A DNA stretch of 64,000 nt from an uncultured bacterium (lineage in GTDB: Bacteria; Patescibacteriota; Minisyncoccia; Phycocordibacterales; UBA9973): assembly GCA_937895515.1 (NCBI GenBank), contig CALAYS010000013.1, positions 10,018-74,017 of the forward strand, given 5' to 3'. Position 1 is the first letter of the stretch, and the number at the start of each line of letters is the position of its first letter. The notes under the pieces were generated by a model. It saw nothing but the letters and a program-made list of their open reading frames with translations, did no database searches and was not told the DNA's origin. The translations under genes and the position numbers were made by a program. Shown one piece after another: positions 41,006-49,042 of the stretch.

Positions 41006-44000
41006 ATGAGTTCAAAATTTATCCACTTACATACCCATTCACACTATTCCCTGCTTGATGGATTATCTAAAATCCCAGATATTGTTCGCATAGCTAAAGA
41101 AAATGAAATGCCCGCAATTGCACTGACTGACCATGGTAATATGCACGGAGCCATCGAGTTCTATAAAGCATGCAAAAAAGCCGGTATTAAACCAATCATT
41201 GGTTGTGAAGTCTATGTAGCTGAAAGAAGTAGGTTTGATAAAGAACCCGGAATTGATAACAAAAGATACCACCTAATATTGCTTGCTCGAAACTTAAAAG
41301 GCTATAAAAATTTAATAAAAATTGTAACTAAGGCTAACCTTGAAGGTTACTATTATAAACCCCGTGTTGATAGCGACCTTTTGCGTGAACATGCTGATGG
41401 GCTTGTGGCTCTTTCAGCTTGTATGGGTGGTAAACTCTCAAAAGCAATCCTGGCTGGTAATATGGATCGTGCTCGTGAATTAGTACGTGAGCACCAAGAA
41501 ATTTTCGGTAAAGAGAACTATTTTATTGAAATCCAAGCCCATGCTCATATAGAAAATGACAAAATCTTGCGCGACAAACTAAAAGATTTAGCAAAAGAAT
41601 TTGGTATACCTGCAGTTGCGACTCAGGACTCTCATTACGCTTGTCACGATGACCATGAAGCCCACAAAACTCTTTTAATGATCAATACTGGCGCTGACGC
41701 AAAAGACACTACTAAATTTGAATTTAGCGATGATGATTTTTCTTTAGTTAATGAAGAAAAAGCTAAAGAATATTTTTATGATTCACACCAAGAAGTTGAA
41801 AACACCATGCTGGTTAATGACCGAATTGAAGATTATGAAATCGAGCTTGATGTCCCCCATTTCCCAGAATATATAATTGAAGACGGTAAAACTCCGGATG
41901 AGAAATTACGGGAATTAGCTTATCTTGGATTCTCTTTTAGAGAATTACAGCAAGATGAAGTCTATCTTAAAAGACTTGAATACGAACTAAGCGTTATTAA
42001 ACAAAAAGGCTACGCTGGGTATTTTTTAGTTGTGGGAGACTTATTAAAATTTGCTCATGAAAATGGAATCCTTACAAATATTCGAGGTTCTGTTGCGGGG
42101 TCACTAACGACTTATTTACTAAAAATTACAAATGTTGACCCCTTGGTATACAAATTACCTTTTGAGCGTTTCTTAAACCCCGAGCGTCCATCACTGCCGG
42201 ATATTGATATGGACTATGCTGATAACCGCCGTCTTGAAGTTATAGCCTATGCCAAGCGTAAATATGGTGAAGATAGGGTTGCCCAAATTGGAACATTTGG
42301 AACAATGATGGCCAAAGGATCGGTCCGTGATGTGGCAAGAGCACTAGGTTACCCGTATGCTACAGGAGATAAAATCTCTAGCCTTATCCCACTGGGGTCC
42401 CAAGGATTCCCTATGACAATTGACCATGCAATGGACATTGTCCCAGAATTAAAAGAGCTTTATAAAAAAGATCCAGATACCAAAAAAATAATTGACCTTG
42501 CAAAAAAAATGGAAGGTTGTGTAAGGCATGTATCAGTCCATGCAGCTGGGGTTGTTATTGCGCCGAGTCCACTAACAGACTTTGTACCTGTACAACTAGA
42601 TCCCAAAGGTGGTGACATTATCACCCAATATGATATGCATTATGTTGAAGAAGTTGGTCTTCCAAAATTCGACTTTCTTGGGATTCGAAACTTATCTATC
42701 TTAGCTGACGCTATTAGTTTAGTTAAAACAATCCATAAAGTTGATATTGATATTGATAAAATACCGCTTGATGACCCAAAGACTTTTGAAATGCTATCTC
42801 GAGGAGAGACTATGGGACTTTTCCAGCTTAATGGATCAGGGATGACATCTTATTTAAAACAACTAAGGCCATCTACAATATTTGATATTAATGCGATGGT
42901 GGCACTTTATCGCCCAGGACCATTGGAAATGATTCCTGAATACATTGCCCGAAAACATGATAATTCAAAAATAAAATATCTTGACCCAAGAATGAAAAGT
43001 ATATTGGACCAATCATTCGGAGTTATCACTTACCAAGACGATGTTATGATGATTTCTATTGAAATGGCTGGATATAGCTGGCTTGAAGCTGACAAACTGC
43101 GTAAAGCCATGGGTAAAAAAATTCCAAAAGAAATGGAAGAGCAAAAAGAGAAATTATTAAGTGGTTTTAAAAAGAATGGTTTAGCTGATAAAAAAGCCAC
43201 AGAATTATGGAAGCTTATTGAACCTTTTGCTGCCTATGGATTTAACAAGGCTCATGCCGCCAGCTATGGCCGTGTAGCCTATCAAACAGCTTATATGAAG
43301 GCTAACTACCCTGTTGAATACATGAATGCCATAATGACAGCAGAATCTGGTGATGTTGATAAAATATCTGAAATTATCGAAGAAGCTAAAAGAATGGGTA
43401 TTACAGTGCTACCACCCGATGTTAATGCTAGTTTTGGTGGGTTTACAGTAGTTAAAGGTAGTAATTATGAAACAGAGCGCACTATTAGATTCGGCCTGTA
43501 TACTATTAAAAATTTAGGTACTGATATTGCTGATTCTATAATTGCTGAGCGCAGAAATAATGGTGATTATAAAAATTTAGAAGATTTCTTAACTAGAACT
43601 AATCATAAAAACTTTAACAAAAAGTCTTACGAGGCACTTGTAAAATGTGGAGCCATGGATAGTTTTGGAGAGCGTGGTAAATTGTTAGCCAATACTGAAA
43701 CTGTTTTAGAATTTAATAAAAAAATCCACAAAATTGAAGCTCCAGTTGGGCCGTCATTATTTGGTGAAGCTTTTATGAAACAAAATAGTGGACTTGTTTT
43801 AAAAGAAGCAGAACCAATGGCAAAATTTGTTATGCTCCAAAATGAAAAAGACCTACTAGGTTTATATGTTACTGGGCACCCACTGGATAATTACCGTGAA
43901 AAGATTGAAAAACTTGGTAAATCAATAATTAGTATAAAGGAAGATGGTAAACAAAATGATATTGTAATTTGTGCTGGTATCATAACTGATATTAGAGATG

Positions 44001-44206
44001 TATATACCAAATCTGGTGACCATATGGCAATTGTCAAAATGGCAGATTTTACAGGAACAATTGAATTAGCAGTATTCCCAAAAACCTATAAAGATGTATC
44101 TGATATATTGGTCAAGGAAAATTGTATTGCAGTCAAAGGAAAAGTTAACATTAGAAATGATGAAAAATCTATCGCACTTGAGAGTATAAAAATACTAACT
44201 GAATAA
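41006..44206 (+). CDS. dnaE: DNA polymerase III alpha subunit
   Basis: 1066 residues from the ATG at 41006. The extended -10 TGCTATACT (40992-40997) ends 8 bases upstream and rules out the earlier ATG at 40988. PHP domain (HLHTHSHYSLLDG, TDHGNMHGAIEF), polymerase active site RPSLPDIDMDYAD (acidic triad), thumb/fingers and an OB domain near the C-terminus (about 970-1050). Replicative polymerase of DnaE1 type. The leader is about 2 bases. Confidence 0.97.
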   Translation: MSSKFIHLHTHSHYSLLDGLSKIPDIVRIAKENEMPAIALTDHGNMHGAIEFYKACKKAGIKPIIGCEVYVAERSRFDKEPGIDNKRYHLILLARNLKGYKNLIKIVTKANLEGYYYKPRVDSDLLREHADGLVALSACMGGKLSKAILAGNMDRARELVREHQEIFGKENYFIEIQAHAHIENDKILRDKLKDLAKEFGIPAVATQDSHYACHDDHEAHKTLLMINTGADAKDTTKFEFSDDDFSLVNEEKAKEYFYDSHQEVENTMLVNDRIEDYEIELDVPHFPEYIIEDGKTPDEKLRELAYLGFSFRELQQDEVYLKRLEYELSVIKQKGYAGYFLVVGDLLKFAHENGILTNIRGSVAGSLTTYLLKITNVDPLVYKLPFERFLNPERPSLPDIDMDYADNRRLEVIAYAKRKYGEDRVAQIGTFGTMMAKGSVRDVARALGYPYATGDKISSLIPLGSQGFPMTIDHAMDIVPELKELYKKDPDTKKIIDLAKKMEGCVRHVSVHAAGVVIAPSPLTDFVPVQLDPKGGDIITQYDMHYVEEVGLPKFDFLGIRNLSILADAISLVKTIHKVDIDIDKIPLDDPKTFEMLSRGETMGLFQLNGSGMTSYLKQLRPSTIFDINAMVALYRPGPLEMIPEYIARKHDNSKIKYLDPRMKSILDQSFGVITYQDDVMMISIEMAGYSWLEADKLRKAMGKKIPKEMEEQKEKLLSGFKKNGLADKKATELWKLIEPFAAYGFNKAHAASYGRVAYQTAYMKANYPVEYMNAIMTAESGDVDKISEIIEEAKRMGITVLPPDVNASFGGFTVVKGSNYETERTIRFGLYTIKNLGTDIADSIIAERRNNGDYKNLEDFLTRTNHKNFNKKSYEALVKCGAMDSFGERGKLLANTETVLEFNKKIHKIEAPVGPSLFGEAFMKQNSGLVLKEAEPMAKFVMLQNEKDLLGLYVTGHPLDNYREKIEKLGKSIISIKEDGKQNDIVICAGIITDIRDVYTKSGDHMAIVKMADFTGTIELAVFPKTYKDVSDILVKENCIAVKGKVNIRNDEKSIALESIKILTE

Positions 44207-44207
44207 T

Positions 44208-44248
44208 AAAACAAAAGAGCGCGGCCATAGGCCGCGCTCTTTTGTTTT
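44208..44248. terminator. Bidirectional terminator between dnaE and the transglycosylase-like gene
   Basis: A perfect 19-bp stem (44208-44226 with 44230-44248), ATA loop, GAGCGCGGCC core, A/T tails on both sides. It serves both convergent genes. Confidence 0.95.
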
Positions 44249-44882
44249 ATTTCATAGCAATGTCTTTGTTATCATCAATTTTAGTATTTTCAATTTTATC
44301 CATAATTGCCATTATTTGTTCTGGATAGTCTTTAACCACAGAACGTGGGTTATATGATTCTAAAATACTAACTGTATCTTTACCTGCATAATGTTTTGCA
44401 GTAGCAGGATTGTTTCCGGTTAGATTCTTAGCGATAGTGTCAAAAGCTTCTTCATATGATTTAAAAGTAATTGTACAACTACCCCAACCGAACACGTTAT
44501 GTCTATAATCTAGATTACCTGTTCTTTTCATAGTAATAGGACAAGTAACATTTCCACCCCCAGTTTCCTTTAAAGCAATAGCCGCCATTATATATGGGTC
44601 TAAACCATACTTCTCAGATGCTGTAACCATTTCCATACCATGACCAGCTAACTTCATATTCTTTTTAGCATAGTAGGCATCGATTTTAGCAGCCTTCTCT
44701 TCACGCAAAGCTTGGGCTTGATCTATTTTATTGTTATCTAGATTACCTATCATTTGCACAATAGGGTTGTTTTCTGATGGCAGTTTTACATCAATATTTG
44801 CGGGGTTAATACTAATAGTACTCGCAAGTATTGTTGGCATAATAACTGCACCAAATAGTGAATGTTTTATTGTTTTATACAT
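44247..44882 (-). CDS. Exported lytic-transglycosylase-like protein
   Basis: 211 residues. Signal-like N-terminus (about 8-26). C-terminal lysozyme-like part: MVTASEKYGLDPYIMAAIAL, then KETGGGN (catalytic Glu candidate), FGWGSCTITFKSYEEAFDTI, and a YNPRSVV segment. This matches the Slt/glucosaminidase fold that cuts peptidoglycan. A middle coiled region (about 50-75) may space the domain from the membrane. It likely remodels the wall. No -10 box lies close to the ATG. Confidence 0.75.
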   Translation of the reverse strand: MYKTIKHSLFGAVIMPTILASTISINPANIDVKLPSENNPIVQMIGNLDNNKIDQAQALREEKAAKIDAYYAKKNMKLAGHGMEMVTASEKYGLDPYIMAAIALKETGGGNVTCPITMKRTGNLDYRHNVFGWGSCTITFKSYEEAFDTIAKNLTGNNPATAKHYAGKDTVSILESYNPRSVVKDYPEQIMAIMDKIENTKIDDNKDIAMK

Positions 44883-45231
44883 AAATGGTAGTTACGCTCC
44901 ACCAAACGGATCATGTCTGAAATGAACCTATTTACCAAAAATCTTGATGGGACCCTTAGTAAATAAAAAACCGTTACAATACATGTACGCGGTTCTACTC
45001 ATATATACTATCATAAATACCAAATTAAGTCAATAGCTAGAACACGTTTTTTATATTCGTCAAACCATAAAACCCTTATAAAATAAGGGTTTTATGGAAT
45101 AACTATTTGACAATCCTTATAAAATAAGGCTAAATATAGACTGAAAAACAAAGGTTTTACGGAAATTTTAAGATTTTTGACAAATACAATAAAAATTGCC
45201 TAGTTTTCCTATTATAAAAGGCTAAAATGGG
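44883..45231. other. Intergenic region between secA and the transglycosylase-like gene
   Basis: No gene. It holds two related hairpins: a perfect 15-bp repeat (45065-45079 with 45083-45097, core ACCCTTAT/ATAAGGGT) and a shorter one with the same core (CCTTAT-AAA-ATAAGG, 45115-45129). The first could terminate secA. An AACCG...CGGTT pair near 44970-44992 may be part of the leader of the transglycosylase-like gene. Confidence 0.6.
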
Positions 45232-47535
45232 CTATTTTGCTATGTCAATTGTCTTAATAAGCTCGATTATATTTGACGCGGTAGCAAACTCAAAATCATG
45301 ATATAGCCTTAAACCTTCTTTTTTATACTCTACCAAAGGCTCTCTTTGACCATAAGCCCGAAGAGATGTTGATGAACGGGCATAATCCATTGATTCCAAA
45401 TGTTCTTGCCAATGAATATCAATACTGTAGAGCATAATCCGGCGCAGTGTCTCATAAAAGTTTTGCTCACCTACTAGATTCTTCTTTTCATCAATAGTGT
45501 TTAAAATTGACTCATCTACACCATTTGTTAGCATTTCAAGTTCAAGCTTGATTTCATCATGAGACCCAAATAATATAGCTTTTCTTCTACCATACACACT
45601 GGTTCTTTGGGTATTTAGAACATCATCAAATTCCAAGGTTTGCTTTCTTGAATCAAAATGAAATCCTTCTATTCGAGACTGAGCATTTTCAAGAGTTCTA
45701 GAAACCATACTATTTTCTATTGGCATATCTTCTGGAAACTTAAACTTTTCCATTATACCTTTTAGTCTGTCACCTCCGAAGATACGCATTAGATCATCTT
45801 CAAGTGAAGCAAAAAACTGTGTTTGACCAGGATCCCCTTGTCTACCTGCACGCCCACGAAGCTGATTATCAATTCTGCGTGCTTCATGACGCTCGGAACC
45901 AATAACAAACAAACCGCCTAGTTCTGTAATTTCTTTATGCGCTTCCGCACTAAAAGGTACACCACCTAATTTAATATCAACTCCACGCCCAGCCATGTTA
46001 GTAGCTACAGTCACAGCTCCACGTTTACCAGCTTCGGCAATTAATTCACCTTCTCTTTCATGGTTTTTTGCATTAAGCGCAACATGCGATACACCTTCGG
46101 CTTTAAGATAACTTGAAAGTATTTCATTTTTATCAATTGAGACTGTACCAATAAGCACTGGTTGGCCTGTTTTATGGATTTCTTTTACACGCTTGGCAAT
46201 GGCTCTAAATTTTGCAATTTCTGTTTGATAAATTAAATCAGGTAAATCTATTCGATTAATGGTTCTGTGTGTTGGAATAACGATAACTCCTAAATTATAA
46301 ACCTTTCGGAATTCTTCAGCAGAAGTATCGGCAGTTCCGGTCATGCCAGCGACTCTTTCGTAGAAACGGAAATAGTTTTGAAATGTAATACTTGCAACTG
46401 TTTTGGTTTCTTTTTGGACTAAGACTCGCTCTTTAGCTTCAATAGCTTGATGAAGACCATCGCTCCAACGACGTCCAGGTTGAAGACGCCCAGTAAAAGT
46501 ATCTACAATGATTACTTCATTGTCTTTAACTACATAATCTCGGTCTATTAAATAAAGCGCCCGGGCTCTTACAGCATTTTCAATATGGTGAACAAATTTA
46601 ATACCCTTTTCAGTATAAATATTATCTATATTTAAAGCCTTTTCGGTTTTTGTTATTCCAGAATCAGTAAGCGCAATTGAACGATGTTTTTCATCAACAG
46701 TATAATCAACTTCAGGAGTTAAACTACTTGCGATTTTTGAACAAGTTTTATATAAATCATCAGAATCATTTGTCTCAGATGAAATAATAAGCGGGGTCCT
46801 GGCTTCATCAATTAAAATAGAGTCAATTTCATCAACAAGAGCATAAACATGTCCACGTTGAGTAACTTGATCAGCACTGTTAGCTAAATTATCCCGTAAA
46901 TAATCAAAACCATATTCATTATTTGTTCCATAAGTTATATCAGCAAGGTAGGCTTCTTTTCTAGAAATAGTCCGTAAATTATCATAATCAACTTTGTATG
47001 ATGAAGCTTCATCTTCGTCATTAGTTTTAACAACACTTGGGTCGTAAATATAAGAAACATTTTGACTATTAATAACAGAAAGACTAATACCCAACAAAGA
47101 AAATACTGGACCCATCCAAGCTCCATCACGACGAGCCAAATAATCATTCGCTGTAACAACATGAACCCCTCGCCCAGTTAATGCATGTAGATATGCAGGA
47201 AGAGTTGCAACTAAAGTTTTACCTTCACCAGTACGCATTTCAGCAATGTTGCCACGGTGAAGCGCGATGCCTCCGATAATTTGAACATCGTAATGACGCT
47301 CGCCTAATACACGCTTGGCGGCTTCACGAACAGTAGCATAAGCAACAGGCAATATTGCATCAAGAGTCTCACCTTTGGCTAACCTTTCTCTTAAGAGAAT
47401 AGTTTGGTTACCTAATTCATTATCGGTAAGTTTACTAATTTCTTCCTCTAAGGAGTTGATCTGTTTAACCAGTGGAGCAACGCTATTTATAAAGCGATTA
47501 GATTCATTTGAAAATATAGATGATAAAAATGACAT
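45232..47535 (-). CDS. secA: Protein translocase ATPase SecA
   Basis: 767 residues from the ATG at 47535, with TATAAT (47547-47542) six bases upstream. Walker A MRTGEGKTLVA, DEAD-type VDEIDSILIDEARTPL, GMTGTADTSAEEF, and RGRAGRQGDPGQTQFFASLE. The C-terminal linker and zinc motif are absent, as in other short SecAs. It drives export through SecYEG; SecG and signal peptidase are also in this window. Confidence 0.97.
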   Translation of the reverse strand: MSFLSSIFSNESNRFINSVAPLVKQINSLEEEISKLTDNELGNQTILLRERLAKGETLDAILPVAYATVREAAKRVLGERHYDVQIIGGIALHRGNIAEMRTGEGKTLVATLPAYLHALTGRGVHVVTANDYLARRDGAWMGPVFSLLGISLSVINSQNVSYIYDPSVVKTNDEDEASSYKVDYDNLRTISRKEAYLADITYGTNNEYGFDYLRDNLANSADQVTQRGHVYALVDEIDSILIDEARTPLIISSETNDSDDLYKTCSKIASSLTPEVDYTVDEKHRSIALTDSGITKTEKALNIDNIYTEKGIKFVHHIENAVRARALYLIDRDYVVKDNEVIIVDTFTGRLQPGRRWSDGLHQAIEAKERVLVQKETKTVASITFQNYFRFYERVAGMTGTADTSAEEFRKVYNLGVIVIPTHRTINRIDLPDLIYQTEIAKFRAIAKRVKEIHKTGQPVLIGTVSIDKNEILSSYLKAEGVSHVALNAKNHEREGELIAEAGKRGAVTVATNMAGRGVDIKLGGVPFSAEAHKEITELGGLFVIGSERHEARRIDNQLRGRAGRQGDPGQTQFFASLEDDLMRIFGGDRLKGIMEKFKFPEDMPIENSMVSRTLENAQSRIEGFHFDSRKQTLEFDDVLNTQRTSVYGRRKAILFGSHDEIKLELEMLTNGVDESILNTIDEKKNLVGEQNFYETLRRIMLYSIDIHWQEHLESMDYARSSTSLRAYGQREPLVEYKKEGLRLYHDFEFATASNIIELIKTIDIAK

Positions 47536-47595
47536 AAAAATATTATAGCACAAAAAGTATTAAAAATCTAACTCTATTTTTATCACATAAAAATC

Positions 47596-47625
47596 AAAAA
47601 ATCCTCCGATAGAGAGAGGATTTTT
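47596..47625 (-). terminator. Terminator after the Lys/Ala-rich gene
   Basis: Stem AAAAATCCTC/GAGGATTTTT, 10-base loop, T-rich on the minus strand. The following bases resemble the second hairpin of the paired-hairpin repeat. Confidence 0.85.
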
Positions 47626-47642
47626 ATGATAGAAAAGAAATA

Positions 47643-47792
47643 TTATTTCTTTTTCTTTGCAGCTGTTTTCTTTTTTGGAGCTGCTTTTTTAACAGCTTTT
47701 TTTACAGTCTTTTTAACTGCTTTTTTAACTGTTTTCTTTGCAGCTGGTTTCTTTGCAGCTGTTTTTTTAGCTGCTGGTTTTTTTGCTGGCAT
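47643..47792 (-). CDS. Histone H1-like Lys/Ala-rich protein
   Basis: 49 residues made almost only of Lys, Ala, Pro, Thr and Val (repeats of AAKK and VKKAVKK). This composition is that of bacterial H1-like nucleoid proteins (e.g. Hc1/AlgP tails), so it probably binds DNA or RNA by charge. Short and low complexity, hence easily missed, but the frame is clean and followed by a terminator. Confidence 0.7.
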   Translation of the reverse strand: MPAKKPAAKKTAAKKPAAKKTVKKAVKKTVKKAVKKAAPKKKTAAKKKK

Positions 47793-48027
47793 AATAGTTT
47801 CGTAAAGTAATTCTACTAACGTGATTTTTTACGGGCTCGACCATTAATTTTAAAAAAATAATTTGCGTCCGCATCACTATATATATTTTCGCGCAAAAAA
47901 AAATTATCTGCAAGTAAAATATATACTTACCTGTGGATAACTTACATAATAAAAAAAGTATATTGTACTTATATACTAGGATACGAGTACATAGCTAAAT
48001 AATTAGAGCTTATGTTATAATGAATTT

Positions 48028-48453
48028 ATGAAAAAAAAGATAATTTTAATAATAATTTTAGTATTAATATTAATAAGTATTGTTTTTTTATTTAATCATG
48101 ATAAAAAAATAATTACACCAAATAAAAATTTTTCTGTATTAATAGCTGATACCGAGCAAAGTCGACAATTGGGTTTATCTAACACAAATTCATTAGATAA
48201 AAATAGTGTAAAGTTATTTATTTTTGATAAACCAGACTATTATGGATTCTGGATGAAAGATATGCTCTACCCAATCGACATTGTATTTTTAGATACTAAC
48301 ATGCAAGTTATTTCATATATTGATAATGCTGATCCAGCATCATATCCCGAAACATTTTACCCAGAGAGACCAGCATTATATGTAATAGAAATGAACACTG
48401 GGGAAAGAAAAATCTCAGGACTAGACAAAAATACAAAAGTATATTATAAATAA
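48028..48453 (+). CDS. DUF192 exported protein
   Basis: 141 residues. N-terminal membrane anchor (about 4-22), then the DUF192 domain: QSRQLGLSN, FWMKDMLYPIDIVFLD and YVIEMNTGE. Function unknown. TATAAT (48016-48021) is six bases before the ATG. It ends five bases before RNase P RNA, so rnpB may be co-transcribed with it. Confidence 0.9.
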   Translation: MKKKIILIIILVLILISIVFLFNHDKKIITPNKNFSVLIADTEQSRQLGLSNTNSLDKNSVKLFIFDKPDYYGFWMKDMLYPIDIVFLDTNMQVISYIDNADPASYPETFYPERPALYVIEMNTGERKISGLDKNTKVYYK

Positions 48454-48458
48454 ATAGT

Positions 48459-48792
48459 GTATTTGGATAACTGCGCGATCCGCCAACTGGCGGAAGTGAG
48501 GAAAGTCCGGACGTATATCCCAAAAGCAATTGAGGGAAAAGGTAGTGGGTAATACCCATCGTGCGCAAGCATAGAGGTGCGAGCAGAGACGCCCTAGTAG
48601 AAATACAAAGGCATCCGCAAGGATGAGTCCCAATGGTAACATTGGGAGTGAAACGGCTAAATCCTTACCCGTACGCAAGATCGTACTCTGATGTTGTCAT
48701 CAGAGAGTATCGCAAAGATTTTTATAGCAATATAAAAGCAAGATTAATAGTTGTCACCAATTTATTGGTACAGAATCCGGCTTATAAAATAC
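48459..48792 (+). ncRNA. rnpB: RNase P RNA (bacterial class A-like)
   Basis: The catalytic RNA that trims tRNA 5' ends. Conserved GAGGAAAGTCCGG at 48498-48510, GCAGAGACG and GTGAAACGG in the middle, and CAGAATCCGGCTTA near the 3' end (48771-48784; the usual core reads AGAACCGGCTTA-like). GTATTT/AAATAC close the P1 helix. The P3 helix is exactly the 16-bp palindrome found also at 23273. A terminator follows. Confidence 0.93.
48479..48494. repeat. 16-bp palindrome forming P3 of RNase P RNA
   Basis: TCCGCCAACTGGCGGA, second copy of the intergenic palindrome at 23273-23288. Confidence 0.6.
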
Positions 48793-48801
48793 ATACATAC
48801 T

Positions 48802-48829
48802 AAAAGACCTGCTTAAACGCAGGTCTTTT
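48802..48829 (+). terminator. Terminator after rnpB
   Basis: Perfect 11-bp stem AAAAGACCTGC/GCAGGTCTTTT, loop TTAAAC. Confidence 0.9.
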
Positions 48830-48904
48830 GTTTTACTTGATTATTTACCCATTCTTACATATACTATACACAGGTATATACCTGTGTGCTTTTAGTTTGT
48901 ATGT

Positions 48905-48967
48905 CGCCTGCTGGCGGCTGAACTCACATAGGCATTTGTGTTGGGGTCCTCACCCGCTAGCAGACGG
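48905..48967. repeat. Imperfect terminal-inverted-repeat element
   Basis: Arms CGCCTGCTGGCGG and CCGCTAGCAGACG pair with two mismatches around a 35-base interior. GC-rich island, similar in design to 12661-12725. Possibly a small mobile repeat. Confidence 0.5.
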
Positions 48968-48972
48968 TATAT

Positions 48973-49010
48973 AAAACAATAAAACTCCCATATGGGAGTT
49001 TTATTGTTTT
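48973..49010. terminator. Perfect palindromic terminator
   Basis: A 38-base perfect palindrome centred on CATATG, with AACTCCCA core and T-rich ends. It terminates the surface-protein gene on the minus strand. Confidence 0.85.
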
Positions 49011-49042
49011 AAGTAAAATAAAAAGTATTTTTTATAAATTTT

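Noticed and set aside
48308..48678. Minus-strand frames across DUF192 and rnpB
   Set aside because: Shadows of the DUF192 gene and of the RNase P RNA.
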